From: Sabulitectum sp036743055
GTDB lineage: Bacteria > Fermentibacterota > Fermentibacteria > Fermentibacterales > JCC-6
NCBI GenBank assembly: GCA_036743055.1
Contig: DAINQE010000002.1
Span: 40,238 to 104,237, forward strand
Direction: 5' to 3'
Length of the DNA: 64,000 nucleotides
The notes under the pieces: generated by a model
Told to the model about the DNA's origin: nothing
Database searches by the model: none
Seen by the model: only the letters and a program-made list of their open reading frames with translations
Shown: positions 8,683 to 17,433 of the stretch, piece after piece
Layout of the letters: each line of letters starts with the position of its first letter
Position numbering within the stretch: position 1 is the stretch's first letter
Position numbers and translations under genes: made by a program

Positions 8683-10167
8683 CTACCTCCTCTCCCCTGT
8701 TATCACATCGTCGAACCTGACCACAGGGACGCCGTGACCAAGCTCCATCACCTGGTTGGGTTCGCCCTTCCCGCAGTTCTCCACCTGTTCCACCGTCCAG
8801 GTGGAACGGTCGCCCACGGCGCTGAGGCTGTTGTAGAACTCCAGCGTGTGACCCTGGTAGGAAGGGTTCCGGAGTACCCTCGTCACCTGGCCCTTCTTAA
8901 CCTCCCATGCTATCTCGCAGCCGAAGTGGAAGTGCTCCCTGTTGGAGCCGATGGACCAGCTTGTGGGGTTGTCCACGATGATACCGTCCTCGGTTGAGGC
9001 AATGATGTCATCCAGGGAACCGTCGTTACCCGGAAGGATGTTAACGTTGGTCATCCTGTCGATGGGGGCCCTGTAGAAGGCGGTGGACCTGCTGGCCCCT
9101 CCGCTTTCGGTGAAGACCTGACGTCCGGCCCTCTGGTTCGCCTCGCTGATCATCGCCCTGGATGTAAGGCAGTTCACCAGAAGTCCATTCTCTATGAGCA
9201 TGTAGTCCCTCTCCGGGGTCCCTTCGTCGTCGAAACCGAATGTTCCCGGGCTGTTCCTGATGGAGCCGTAAGCGCTCACATTGAGCCTGGGAGAACCGTA
9301 CTGAAGGGTACCGAAGGAGTCCAGGTCAACGAAGCTGCCCCCAGCGTAGGAGAGTTCGTAGCCCAGTATCCTGTCCAGTTCAAGGGGATGTCCGATGGTC
9401 TCGTGGACCTGAAGATGGCCCTGGCCGGGAAGAAGGATCACCGACCTTCTCCCGAACTCCAGTTCAGGAGCGCCGACGACCTGCTGCAGCTCCTTCCTGA
9501 CCCTTTCTCCGTGACCGCTCCAGAGCTCAGGGTCGGTGAGCATCTCCCAACCCCTTGTTCCGTCGGGGCGGCAGTGGAGGGTCTTGGACCTTCTCTGCAT
9601 CTGGCCGTCGATGTCCGGCGCCATGGCCGTAAGGTGCGCAAAGGCGTTGACAAGGGTTCTTGAAGTCTCGGTTCCCTCGCTGTTCCAGAAATGGATCACA
9701 AGGCGCTGCAGCTGAACCCTGATCAGTCTTCTGGCTATCCAGTCCTCCGTTATGGAGCTGTCCACCGATCTGAGGAAGTCCACTTTCTCGGAAAGGTCCA
9801 CCTCTATGGGATCGATCTCGAAGGGCGACGAGTACTCCCCGGTTATCCCGGGCCTGCTCCCCATGTCCAGCCTTACCTTGACCAGCTTCGAGGCGGATAC
9901 CGCATTGGCCATGGCCCTGCTGAAACAGCTGCCTATATCACTGATGCGGCTGGTTGCGGCGAAGCCCCAGGCTCCGCCGTAGAGCACCCGGACACCAATT
10001 CCGCTTTCAACGGTTGTGTCATTGGCCTCCAGGTTGCCATCGAGTATCATGAACTGCTGACAGCTGTCGTCGCTGTACCACCTCGCGTCGGCGTAACTGG
10101 CTCCCTGGCCGGTCACCCTCCTGATACCGCCGACGATCTCCTTTCCTACTCGTTCCAATAAGGACAT
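8683..10167 (-). CDS. tldD: TldD metalloprotease subunit
   Basis: 494 residues. The zinc-binding HExxxH motif is present as HETIGHPLELDRIL near residue 250, and the C-terminal metal ligand region includes the VDNPTSWSIGSNREHFHFGCE stretch near residues 420-440, containing a Cys after HFG as in TldD enzymes. This is the catalytic half of the TldD/TldE protease. The length is close to that of E. coli TldD (about 480). The downstream gene is its inactive partner, so the pair is complete. AGAAGG lies upstream of the ATG. Confidence 0.9.
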   Translation of the reverse strand: MSLLERVGKEIVGGIRRVTGQGASYADARWYSDDSCQQFMILDGNLEANDTTVESGIGVRVLYGGAWGFAATSRISDIGSCFSRAMANAVSASKLVKVRLDMGSRPGITGEYSSPFEIDPIEVDLSEKVDFLRSVDSSITEDWIARRLIRVQLQRLVIHFWNSEGTETSRTLVNAFAHLTAMAPDIDGQMQRRSKTLHCRPDGTRGWEMLTDPELWSGHGERVRKELQQVVGAPELEFGRRSVILLPGQGHLQVHETIGHPLELDRILGYELSYAGGSFVDLDSFGTLQYGSPRLNVSAYGSIRNSPGTFGFDDEGTPERDYMLIENGLLVNCLTSRAMISEANQRAGRQVFTESGGASRSTAFYRAPIDRMTNVNILPGNDGSLDDIIASTEDGIIVDNPTSWSIGSNREHFHFGCEIAWEVKKGQVTRVLRNPSYQGHTLEFYNSLSAVGDRSTWTVEQVENCGKGEPNQVMELGHGVPVVRFDDVITGERR

Positions 10168-10245
10168 GAAACCTTCTTTCGGTTAATCGTTTATTCAGGG
10201 TGTTCATATCAGCATCTAGTATAAGGACGTGCGCAAGGCCGGGCT

Positions 10246-10761
10246 TCAATCGGATGGCCCCTGGCTCCCCAGGTTCTTCAGGGTTCCCACTGCTGTGAGA
10301 AAGCCTATCCCGGCTGGGATGAACAATATGAACGCCCGGTTCAGGAGGGTGAAAAGCGGAAGATACCCGCCGGGTATGATCGGCGAGAGAAGGATGCCTG
10401 TGGCTACTTCCGCTATGCCTCCTGCTCCCGGGCTAGGCGCGAAGTATGAAATGAAGGTAACCAGATAAAGTGAGGAGAACATCGCCGCCCAGGCNNNNNN
10501 NNNNNNNNNNNNNNNNNNNNNNNNNNNNNNNNNNNNNNNNNNNNNNNNNNNNNNNNNNNNNNNNNNNNNNNNNNNNNNNNNNNNNNNNNNNNNNAGCAGC
10601 GCGGCCAGCACATATCCCGGGCTGAGGGAACCGAACGCCGCCAGGGACTCCCTGCCCCCCGCAGCTATCACAAGGGCGGCGATGCCTCCCAGGGAAAGGA
10701 CAGTAAGCAGAAGGACCCCCCTGCGGAGGGGACCCGCCAGCTTACTCAGCTTTCTTTTCAT
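10246..10761 (-). CDS. Flippase-like membrane protein (LPG synthase TM/UPF0104 family), interrupted by an N gap
   Basis: The C-terminal part contains FAPSPGAGGIAE, the PxPGGxGxxE-type signature of the AglD/MprF flippase-like integral membrane family, followed by two hydrophobic helices. The N-terminal part (LRRGVLLLTVLSLGGIAALVIA) is the first membrane segment. Only 171 residues are spelled including the gap; the family usually has about 300-330, so the 100 N probably stand for several hundred bases. I chose the ATG at 10761 because AGGA sits 4 bases upstream; the open frame runs 18 codons further. It overlaps the 3' end of the prsW-like gene by 20 nt, so it is co-transcribed with it. Family members are thought to translocate lipid-linked substrates; the substrate here is unknown. 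Confidence 0.65.
   Translation of the reverse strand: MKRKLSKLAGPLRRGVLLLTVLSLGGIAALVIAAGGRESLAAFGSLSPGYVLAALXXXXXXXXXXXXXXXXXXXXXXXXXXXXXXXXXXAWAAMFSSLYLVTFISYFAPSPGAGGIAEVATGILLSPIIPGGYLPLFTLLNRAFILFIPAGIGFLTAVGTLKNLGSQGPSD
10495..10594. other. Assembly gap (100 N)
   Basis: Run of exactly 100 N inside the flippase-like gene. The round number and the short residual protein indicate a placeholder of unknown true length. Confidence 0.95.
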
Positions 10762-11443
10762 CTTTCCTGAAAGGCGACGCCACCAGCGCCGGCGTGATGA
10801 GCCTGGTATAGACAAGTCTCCAGAGCACCACGGTGAAGGCTATGAAAGCAAGCCCGCCCAGCATTTCCTCCATGCTGAGCCAGTTGAACACACCGTGGGC
10901 CGCCATGGAGGCAAGAAGGCCGGAAACGACCGCTGCAACAGGGCGCAAGCCCCGTTTCCCGGCAGACCAGCCAAGGGCAGCCCCCCAGAAGGAGGAGAAA
11001 AGGGCATGACCTGGAACACTGAAAACCGACCGGGCAAGGAGGGTCAGCACCCCGGCTCCGGCCCCTGCGGCGCTCCAGCCGTCAAGAACGTAAAAAGCGT
11101 TCTCGCACGCGGCGAAACCCAGGGCTGCAGAAGCGGCGTAAACGATACCGTCCAGGGGTTCGTTGAAGTTCCGGTTCCTGAATACGGTCCAGAAGACTAT
11201 CAGGAACTTGCCTGTCTCCTCCACCACCGGAGCCCAGATCACAGCGGCGTATCTGGCAGGTCCCCATGGATATGGAAGGCCGGTATATGCAGTGCCCAGG
11301 GCCACCGCGAAGAGAACCCCCAGGAAGAAGGTCCTGTACACCAGCCTCCTGGGCTCTGGTTCATACCTGTCAGTCCTGTGGAAGAACCACAGCCATCCCA
11401 GGGCCGGGGCCACGGAAACCAGGGCTATGACTGCGTACTTCAA
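10742..11443 (-). CDS. PrsW-family intramembrane metalloprotease-like protein
   Basis: 233 residues from a TTG with GAGGA 8 bases upstream. The family's conserved blocks are all present: PVVEETGK (two glutamates, near residue 75), EPLDGIVYAASAALGFAACEN (near residue 96), PGHALFSSFWG (near residue 144) and AHGVFNW (near residue 185). About seven hydrophobic segments alternate with these. PrsW-type enzymes cleave anti-sigma factors or other membrane substrates; no anti-sigma gene is adjacent, so the substrate is open. It sits between htpG (14 bases upstream) and the flippase-like gene, which it overlaps. Confidence 0.8.
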   Translation of the reverse strand: MKYAVIALVSVAPALGWLWFFHRTDRYEPEPRRLVYRTFFLGVLFAVALGTAYTGLPYPWGPARYAAVIWAPVVEETGKFLIVFWTVFRNRNFNEPLDGIVYAASAALGFAACENAFYVLDGWSAAGAGAGVLTLLARSVFSVPGHALFSSFWGAALGWSAGKRGLRPVAAVVSGLLASMAAHGVFNWLSMEEMLGGLAFIAFTVVLWRLVYTRLITPALVASPFRKDEKKAE

Positions 11444-11457
11444 GAAAACTTCCTCTT

Positions 11458-12879
11458 CTAGCCGGACATCAGTTCGGCCACGAACCGTCCGAACTCAACG
11501 GGTTCCTCCGGCTTCAGACCGGAGAGCACCCTGGCCAGTTCAAGGACCATACGCGCCTTCCTTCGGAAACCTTCGGTGTCCTCGCTTTTCCTTGCCAGTT
11601 CAAGTGAGCCCACGATGGGATGGCCCGGGTTGATCTCAAGTATTTTCTTCGCCTCCGGCGCTTCCTGGTTCATGGCCCTCATCATCATGCGGATCATCTC
11701 CCCCGGGTCATCCCCGGCGGAAACCAGTATGCATGGGGTTTCCCTGAGCCTCGGGGAAAAACGGACCCCGGAAACCTTCTCCGCCAGAATATCCCGAAGG
11801 GCTCCCATCAGCTCTCCGTGTTCCTTCTCGGCCTCCGCCCTGGAATCCTTCTCCTCCTGGGAAAGTTCCTTCTCGGAGGCTTCGCTGGCCAGGTTCACCA
11901 GCTTCCTTCCATGGTATTCGCCCAGGGACTCCACTGCCAGGAGGTCCAGAGGGCCGTGAAGGAGAAGCACCGTTCCCCCTGAGGAGGCTTCCAGATGGGG
12001 CGATCTCCTCAGTTCATCCAGGGAGGTNNNNNNNNNNNNNNNNNNNNNNNNNNNNNNNNNNNNNNNNNNNNNNNNNNNNNNNNNNNNNNNNNNNNNNNNN
12101 NNNNNNNNNNNNNNNNNNNNNNNNNNNGAGTGATCGTGGGTGAGGTGCGAATAGAAACTGTCGTACTCGCTGTCCTCCACCTCCGAGGGGTTTCTGAGCC
12201 AGACAGGGGTGCCTGTGTTGATCTGCTCTCTGGTCTCTTTGCCGTCGTGCTCCTTCTCCAGGTAGACAGGGTGGCTGACGAAGTCGGAGTAGTGCTTCAC
12301 AAGGGATTCGATCTTCCACTCCTCAAGGTACTCCCTGGAATCCTCCTTGAGGTGTAGCTCTATGGAAGTACCAGTCGGGAGATCTGAGGTCTCCTCGATG
12401 GTGTACTCCTCGGATCCGTCACTCTCCCAGATCCAGCAGCTGTCCTCCCCGGCCCTCCGGCTCCTTACGGTTACCCTGTCGGCAACCATGAACGCGGAAT
12501 AGAAGCCCACTCCGAACTGGCCTATCAGCTCAGGTCTGGCGGCTCCAGCCACCGCCTGTTCAAGGAACTTCAGCGTGCCGGAGGAGGCAACCGTTCCCAG
12601 GTTCTCCTCCAGCTCTTCGGCGTTCATTCCGGTGCCATTGTCGGAAACCGTCAGTGTTCCCCGTTCAGGATCCGCCGAGATCACTATCTCCGGAACATAG
12701 GCTTCACCGGCAAGATCAGGGTCCTCCAGGGCCATGTACCGAAGCTTGTCGATGGCGTCGGAGGAATTGGAGATCAGCTCCCTGAGGAAAATGTCGGTAT
12801 GGGAATACAGGCTGTTGATCACAAGGTCGAGGACCCTTCTGGTCTCCGCCTTGAACTTCATTGTCTTCTGCTCTGACAT
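11458..12879 (-). CDS. htpG: Chaperone protein HtpG (Hsp90), interrupted by an N gap
   Basis: I start it at the ATG giving MSEQKTMKFKAETRRVLDL, which has AAAGGAG 8 bases upstream; the open frame extends 37 codons further but that part overlaps the next gene upstream. The GHKL ATPase motifs are clear: NSSDAIDKLRY, DNGTGMNAEEL and GQFGVGFYSAFMV. After the gap the C-terminal part carries SPHLEASSGGTVLLL and a dimerisation region. E. coli HtpG has about 190 residues between the positions that flank the N run, so only 473 of roughly 620 residues are represented. ATP-dependent cytosolic chaperone. Confidence 0.93.
   Translation of the reverse strand: MSEQKTMKFKAETRRVLDLVINSLYSHTDIFLRELISNSSDAIDKLRYMALEDPDLAGEAYVPEIVISADPERGTLTVSDNGTGMNAEELEENLGTVASSGTLKFLEQAVAGAARPELIGQFGVGFYSAFMVADRVTVRSRRAGEDSCWIWESDGSEEYTIEETSDLPTGTSIELHLKEDSREYLEEWKIESLVKHYSDFVSHPVYLEKEHDGKETREQINTGTPVWLRNPSEVEDSEYDSFYSHLTHDHXXXXXXXXXXXXXXXXXXXXXXXXXXXXXXXXXXTSLDELRRSPHLEASSGGTVLLLHGPLDLLAVESLGEYHGRKLVNLASEASEKELSQEEKDSRAEAEKEHGELMGALRDILAEKVSGVRFSPRLRETPCILVSAGDDPGEMIRMMMRAMNQEAPEAKKILEINPGHPIVGSLELARKSEDTEGFRRKARMVLELARVLSGLKPEEPVEFGRFVAELMSG
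12028..12127. other. Assembly gap (100 N)
   Basis: Run of exactly 100 N within htpG. By comparison with the known length of HtpG, about 150 more codons should lie here than the run represents. Confidence 0.95.
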
Positions 12880-12892
12880 AGCATCTGCTCCT

Positions 12893-13819
12893 TTATCGCA
12901 GCAGGCCTTCCAGGAAGGGCACCTGGAAGACCTTCTCGGAATGGATGGGCCCGTGACCGAAATAGCCATCCTCTCCGAAAAGCTCGCCATGGTCCGCGGT
13001 AACCGTTATCCAGGTGTTCCGGGGGACGATGTCGAAGAGCCTTTCGAACACCGTGTCGAGGTAGGTAACGGTGTCCACCTGCCGGAGGCGGAGCATCTCC
13101 ATCTCCTCGGCGTCAAAGAAGCGGTCTCCAGAGGTGCTCTCCCTCACGCACCCGTCGACCAGGTTGTCATCAAGGTGCTTGAAGACCCCGTGAACACCGC
13201 TGATCCTCGGCCACTGGTTCTCGGCTTCGGTGGGACGGGCATAGGGGTAGTGTGTTTCTCCAACGTTCAGCATGTAGAAGCTGGGCCTGTCCGACGGGAA
13301 AGTCATCAGGTCCAGCATGGCGTTCATGTCGTTGTGCCTGTCCATCAGGCGGAAGGTGTCGAAACCGCGGTTGACCGGGGTCATGCTGTTCAGGACCGGC
13401 AGGGAAACCATTGCATGGGTCCTGTAACCCAGGGTGTTCCGCAGGAAGTCCGGCAGCCAGAGTCCCGGCACCAGGCTCCTGAACTCTATGTCCCTGGCCC
13501 CCAGCCTCTGATTGTACCGAACGAAGTCGTGTTTGTAGTACTCGCTGGCGAAGACCCCTGACGGGCTCGTATGGGGCATGAGGCCCATGAGCAGGTTGTA
13601 GTGGGAGGGGGCGGTCCAGCTGGCGTAGCTGTACCTGGCCTCGGTATCCCCCAGCTTCATTATGGTCTTGGGCCCGGCCTCCATGAAGCTGTCGTAGCGG
13701 CAGCTGTCCAGTACCACCACTATGAAGTTATTCATGCCTTCGAAGGGAGGGGTGACCCTCTCAGTGGTACGGGCAGGGGATGGCGTGCTTTTCCTGGTTT
13801 TTTTTCCGAACAGTTTCAA
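12893..13819 (-). CDS. Alkaline-phosphatase-superfamily (sulfatase-like) protein
   Basis: 308 residues from a TTG with GGAG 8 bases upstream. VVVLDSCRYDSF near residue 35 is the first metal-binding Asp of the superfamily, and TADHGELFGEDGYFGHG near residue 280 is the second metal site. The nucleophile position reads SWTAPSH, with Thr where arylsulfatases have Cys or Ser in C/S-x-P-S-R, so it should act without a formylglycine and may be a phosphotransferase or phosphodiesterase. There is no signal peptide or membrane anchor, and the family's C-terminal subdomain is short. Fourteen bases upstream of htpG. A second, partial sulfatase lies at the right end of the window. Confidence 0.7.
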   Translation of the reverse strand: MKLFGKKTRKSTPSPARTTERVTPPFEGMNNFIVVVLDSCRYDSFMEAGPKTIMKLGDTEARYSYASWTAPSHYNLLMGLMPHTSPSGVFASEYYKHDFVRYNQRLGARDIEFRSLVPGLWLPDFLRNTLGYRTHAMVSLPVLNSMTPVNRGFDTFRLMDRHNDMNAMLDLMTFPSDRPSFYMLNVGETHYPYARPTEAENQWPRISGVHGVFKHLDDNLVDGCVRESTSGDRFFDAEEMEMLRLRQVDTVTYLDTVFERLFDIVPRNTWITVTADHGELFGEDGYFGHGPIHSEKVFQVPFLEGLLR

Positions 13820-13840
13820 CTTGGCGGCTCCGATCCTGGC

Positions 13841-14464
13841 TCAGTTAGAAAGGACTGCGTAAATATCTTCCCTTACCGCTTGGGACCATGAGGATGAGAG
13901 GGCCGAGATCTGTTCCGAGAGCTCTCTGAAGCCCGGGGCCGGCATCCTTCTCTGGTAGCGGTAGTTCTTCTGAAAGAGGATGTCCATGCCCCTGTCTCCC
14001 AGAAGGGTAACGTCAACGTCGAGAACGGCGATCCATGTTGTGCTGTCCACCTGCTGGGCGCCGAACTCCCGGATATAGCCCTCAAGGGTGACCATACCGG
14101 TAACGCTCGCCGCGGTCCTGAACACGCCCGGGAAGCCCCCGGCGGCTATCAGATCGCGGGAGAGCATCTCGCTGAGCATAGCTCCGGGCCTTGCCGCCCA
14201 TCTGTTGTCGCTGCTCTCCCTTACGGTGCCATCCCCGCCGGTAACGACCATGCCGGAAAGCTGGTAGCTTCCCGCGGCGTCAAGGTCCTTGACCCTTATG
14301 GCGACTTGAAACTCGCCTGTCCTTCTGGCGACCTCCGGAGGGTCCCACCTTACCATCCACTGGTTAACGGGCACGGATTCCCCTGTGCCCAGGGGTACGT
14401 TCACCGTGATGCATCCTGCGAGCATCAGAAATGCAGCCGCGGCAAGGGCGGTTCTCATCTTCAT
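13841..14464 (-). CDS. ABC-type transport auxiliary lipoprotein of the Mla/MCE system
   Basis: 207 residues. The lipobox LMLAGC ends at Cys18, so this is an exported lipoprotein. The body resembles the PqiC/LptE-like ABC-type transport auxiliary component family: the QWMVRWDPPEV opening, a domain of alternating strands, and a C-terminal helix with the SSSWSQAVREDIYAVL pattern. It is the last gene of the mlaE-mlaF-mlaD operon and overlaps mlaD by 4 nt, so it probably forms the outer-membrane or periplasmic partner that links the MCE ring to the outer membrane (inference from operon and family). Confidence 0.7.
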   Translation of the reverse strand: MKMRTALAAAAFLMLAGCITVNVPLGTGESVPVNQWMVRWDPPEVARRTGEFQVAIRVKDLDAAGSYQLSGMVVTGGDGTVRESSDNRWAARPGAMLSEMLSRDLIAAGGFPGVFRTAASVTGMVTLEGYIREFGAQQVDSTTWIAVLDVDVTLLGDRGMDILFQKNYRYQRRMPAPGFRELSEQISALSSSWSQAVREDIYAVLSN

Positions 14465-15342
14465 CTCCAGACGTCCTCTCCGTATGTTCCCGCTGAAAAT
14501 CCCTCAAGCATCCTGTTTACCCGGGGCAGCAGTATGCTGAACTCGTGGAGTATTACCCCGGTTTCGTTGAATGTGTCCTCGAGGTCGTCCGCCAGGTACT
14601 CCATAAGGGCTGACAGTTCAGAAAGCCTGCTGGTGAACTCGTGGATGTCCTCCATCAGTGGCTCCATGTCCCCTTCGATACCGGCAACCGCTTCCGTCAG
14701 TTCCAGGCCGAGATGGTTGTAGGTAACAAGAAGGGTGTCTATCCTGTTCAGTGTTCCGGTCACCCTGCAGCTCAGGGAGTCGCACTCTATGGTTTCAAGT
14801 ATCCGGTTGATCCTGGTCAGGGCAAGAATCGCCTGGTCGTTCAGGGTCTTGGCGTCAACCTGCTCCAGTATCTCGAATACCCTGTTCAGACCCGTTGTCA
14901 CCGACTGCATGGTGCCGGACTGAACGGGTATCACAGGGAGATCCGACTGGAAGCTGAGCTGGCTCTGGGTCCACAGTCTGCCGGAAGAGTCGGGCAGACT
15001 CTCCAGATTCACGTTCCTGAGCCCGGTGATGCCGGTGATGTAGAGGGAAGCCACTATGGTGTCGTCCACCCTGAACTTCTCATCCTCGATGGTGAGCACC
15101 ACCTTTACCAGCCTTCCGTCAGGGGCGATCTCGATAGCGGAGACGGACCCAACGGGAACTCCGTTGTAGTTCACCGAGCTTCCAACGTTCAGGCCTCCTA
15201 CGCTCCATCCGAAGTAGCACGCGTAATCGGTGCTCGCCTTGCTGGAGAATCCCCCGGCCAGCCAGAAGATGGAGGCAATGAACCCACCCATGATAAGCAC
15301 GAAGAACATGCCCAGCCTGAACCTGTTGGCCCGAAGAGCCAT
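14461..15342 (-). CDS. MCE-domain periplasmic lipid-binding protein (MlaD-like)
   Basis: 293 residues. One N-terminal membrane anchor (MFFVLIMGGFIASIFWLAGG, about residues 12-31) is followed by the MCE domain: YFGWSVGGLNVGSSVNYNGVPVG near residue 43 and TGITGLRNVNLE near residue 104. A long helical region with heptad-like spacing covers residues 150-280. MlaD-like proteins form hexameric rings that shuttle phospholipids between inner and outer membranes. The neighbours supply the permease and ATPase. It is longer than E. coli MlaD (183), as in MCE proteins with an extended helical tail. Confidence 0.85.
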   Translation of the reverse strand: MALRANRFRLGMFFVLIMGGFIASIFWLAGGFSSKASTDYACYFGWSVGGLNVGSSVNYNGVPVGSVSAIEIAPDGRLVKVVLTIEDEKFRVDDTIVASLYITGITGLRNVNLESLPDSSGRLWTQSQLSFQSDLPVIPVQSGTMQSVTTGLNRVFEILEQVDAKTLNDQAILALTRINRILETIECDSLSCRVTGTLNRIDTLLVTYNHLGLELTEAVAGIEGDMEPLMEDIHEFTSRLSELSALMEYLADDLEDTFNETGVILHEFSILLPRVNRMLEGFSAGTYGEDVWR

Positions 15343-16092
15343 CTATACCCCCGTCCTTCTGCCGAAAAAGTCGCTTACCCGGCTGTCCTGGGAGGTTTCG
15401 GAGAGTTCCCTGGCGGAGCCGGTGGCGATGATGCCCTTTTCGTCAGGGTCAAGCATAACCACTCGGTCGGAAATGGTAAATATGCTGTCCAGCTCGTGGG
15501 TAACCACTATGAGGGTGGTTCCCAGGCTCCTGTTCACCGACAGTATGGTCTGATCCAGCCCTGCGCTGGTAACGGGATCAAGGCCCGCTGAAGGCTCGTC
15601 AAAGAAGAGCACGTCGGGATCAAGGGCCATGGCCCTGGCCAGGGCGGCCCTTTTCTGCATTCCGCCGGATATTTCCATGGGCTTCTCGTAGGCTGCGTGG
15701 ATCATGCCAACCATCTCGAGCTTGCTCATGGCTATGTCGGTCATCTCAGGCCTTGTGAGCTCGGTGAACTCCCTCAGAGGCAGCATAACGTTCTCCAGCA
15801 CCGTGAGGTTACCCAGCAGGGCTCCCGACTGGAAAAGCACGCCCCAGCGTCTCCTTGCCCTGAGAAGGGTTTCAGGCTCTCCCCACAGGTCGTCCCCTTC
15901 GAAAAGTACACGACCGGACAAGGGCTTCAGAAGCCCGATCAGATAGCGCATTATCGTGGACTTTCCGCAGCCGCTCTTGCCCACTATTACCAGGACTTCC
16001 CCCCTCATGACCTCCATGGAAACGCCTCTGAGAACGATCTGATCCTCATAGCCGCCGGTGAGATCCTCCACTGTGATAATGGCGTCTTTCAC
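15343..16092 (-). CDS. Mla-type ABC transporter ATP-binding protein (MlaF-like)
   Basis: 249 residues. Walker A is GKSGCGKST, the Q-loop lies in VLFQSGALLGNLTV (the SGALL form is typical of MlaF), the signature is SGGMQKR and Walker B is DVLFFDEPSAGLDP. It powers phospholipid transport across the envelope together with the MlaE-like permease, whose gene overlaps it by 4 nt, and the MCE protein, whose start follows immediately. Confidence 0.9.
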   Translation of the reverse strand: MKDAIITVEDLTGGYEDQIVLRGVSMEVMRGEVLVIVGKSGCGKSTIMRYLIGLLKPLSGRVLFEGDDLWGEPETLLRARRRWGVLFQSGALLGNLTVLENVMLPLREFTELTRPEMTDIAMSKLEMVGMIHAAYEKPMEISGGMQKRAALARAMALDPDVLFFDEPSAGLDPVTSAGLDQTILSVNRSLGTTLIVVTHELDSIFTISDRVVMLDPDEKGIIATGSARELSETSQDSRVSDFFGRRTGV

Positions 16093-17186
16093 AGCGTCAG
16101 CCCCGGTCTGAGATGCACGAAGACAAGTGAAAGCAGGGCATCCACCAGTATGACAAGGAAGATGCTCACCACCACCGCCGAGGTGGTGGCCTTACCCACC
16201 GCTGCCGGGCCGCCGCGCACCCTCATGCCCATGTAGGATCCCGTAACCGCAATGATGGCGGAATAGAAAACGCTCTTGATAATTCCCCAGTAAAGATCGA
16301 AGGGGATCAGGGCCTTTCTGGCTTCGTTCAGATAGACGGTGGCTGGCATGTCCAGGAACATTCCCCCGGCGGCCAGTCCCCCGGCCATCCCGGCGAAATT
16401 AGCCACGGTAACCAGGAGCGGCATAACAAGGAAGAGGGCGATCAGCTTGGGGGTAACAACATACCCGTAGAGGTTGAAGCCCATTACCTGAAGGGCGTCT
16501 ATCTCCTGGCGGACCTTCATGGTGCCTATCTCAGCGGCGAAGGCCGATCCCGACCTGCCCGCCACGAGAACAGCGGTCATCATCGGCCCTATCTCCCAGC
16601 AGATGCTGTATGCCAGCAGCGCCGGCATGAAAAGCTCGGCGCCGAACTGGCTCATCTGATACCCCGCCTGATAACCAAGCACAACGCCCATGAGCCAGTT
16701 CAGGGTAACCACGATCGGCAGGGCCATCACGCCGGTCTGTTCCATGTAGTAGGCGGTCATGGATCCCCGGAACTTGCCCGAGACCAGTGCCTTGAAGGCT
16801 AAGGCGGTGAAGGTGAACAGGCCCGATACCGTATCCCATGACTCGGCGACCCTGTCGCCGATGTCGGCGAAGTGGTACTTGAGGGTCTTCCTGGAACCGA
16901 AGGGAGGGGGGATCTTGTCGATCTCCTCGAACCTGTCGAAAACTGCATCGAGGTCCGGGGAGACACCCACGAACCTGACCTTCCTGCCCCTGCTTTTCCT
17001 GTTCCCGTAGAAGGACCACACCCTGGCGGCGATGGCGCTGTCCATGGAGGTGCATTGGGAAAGATCCAGCGTGACATCGCCGAAGGGGATTCGCTCAAGG
17101 GCCGCTGTGACTTCCCTCAGGTCCCTGGCGGCGAACTTTCCGTGGAAGGCAGCAGTCCTTCCGGATACCTCTATCCGCGGATCCAA
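16089..17186 (-). CDS. STAS-MlaE fusion permease of the Mla-type transporter
   Basis: 365 residues from a TTG; the ribosome site is weak. Residues 1-100 form a STAS-like domain (VTLDLSQCTSMDSAIAARVW), normally the separate protein MlaB in gamma-proteobacteria. Residues 130-365 are the MlaE permease: LPIVVTLNWLMGVVLGYQ, then the conserved EIGPMMTAVLVAGRSGSAFAAE segment and about five membrane helices. The fused form occurs in many non-proteobacterial diderms. First gene of the four-gene Mla-type operon, which maintains outer-membrane lipid asymmetry or moves lipids outward. Confidence 0.88.
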   Translation of the reverse strand: MDPRIEVSGRTAAFHGKFAARDLREVTAALERIPFGDVTLDLSQCTSMDSAIAARVWSFYGNRKSRGRKVRFVGVSPDLDAVFDRFEEIDKIPPPFGSRKTLKYHFADIGDRVAESWDTVSGLFTFTALAFKALVSGKFRGSMTAYYMEQTGVMALPIVVTLNWLMGVVLGYQAGYQMSQFGAELFMPALLAYSICWEIGPMMTAVLVAGRSGSAFAAEIGTMKVRQEIDALQVMGFNLYGYVVTPKLIALFLVMPLLVTVANFAGMAGGLAAGGMFLDMPATVYLNEARKALIPFDLYWGIIKSVFYSAIIAVTGSYMGMRVRGGPAAVGKATTSAVVVSIFLVILVDALLSLVFVHLRPGLTL

Positions 17187-17295
17187 TTACAGGTGACCAC
17201 CCTTCCGAGAGTTGCGTGTTTTCTTCATGCAGGAAGTTTAATATAATGGAAACAGGGAGTTCGCTGGAATCTTTCATTGCCCTGGAGGTGGGTTC

Positions 17296-17433
17296 ATGGG
17301 TACCATTGTGTTCGTTATCATCAGGTTCGCTTTCGGCATCAACAACTACGGAGACGGCCAGACCCTTGCCACCCTTGTGTCTCTTGACACCATAGCGCTG
17401 CTGCTTTTCCTGCATCTGAGAAAGGGGCGTTAG
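17296..17433 (+). CDS. Possible 45-residue membrane protein
   Basis: A small ORF beginning MGTIVFVIIRFAFGINNYGD and ending LLLFLHLRKGR, with GGAGG about 7 bases before its ATG and a TATAAT hexamer at 17242-17247. It has two short hydrophobic stretches around a polar turn and a basic C-terminus, so a single- or double-pass membrane peptide is plausible. Its stop overlaps the end of the convergent ABC ATPase gene by 4 nt. I do not recognise a family. The alternative is chance: it is short, but the ribosome site and its position in the only non-coding space favour a real gene. Confidence 0.4.
   Translation: MGTIVFVIIRFAFGINNYGDGQTLATLVSLDTIALLLFLHLRKGR

Noticed and set aside
7317..10167. RiPP biosynthetic cluster around tldD-tldE
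   Set aside because: No precursor peptide, modifying enzyme or dedicated exporter is adjacent; TldD/TldE are common housekeeping proteases.
17095..17415. Minus-strand ORF upstream of mlaE (106 aa)
   Set aside because: It overlaps the start of mlaE, lacks a ribosome site and shows no domain; the + strand small ORF is better supported.
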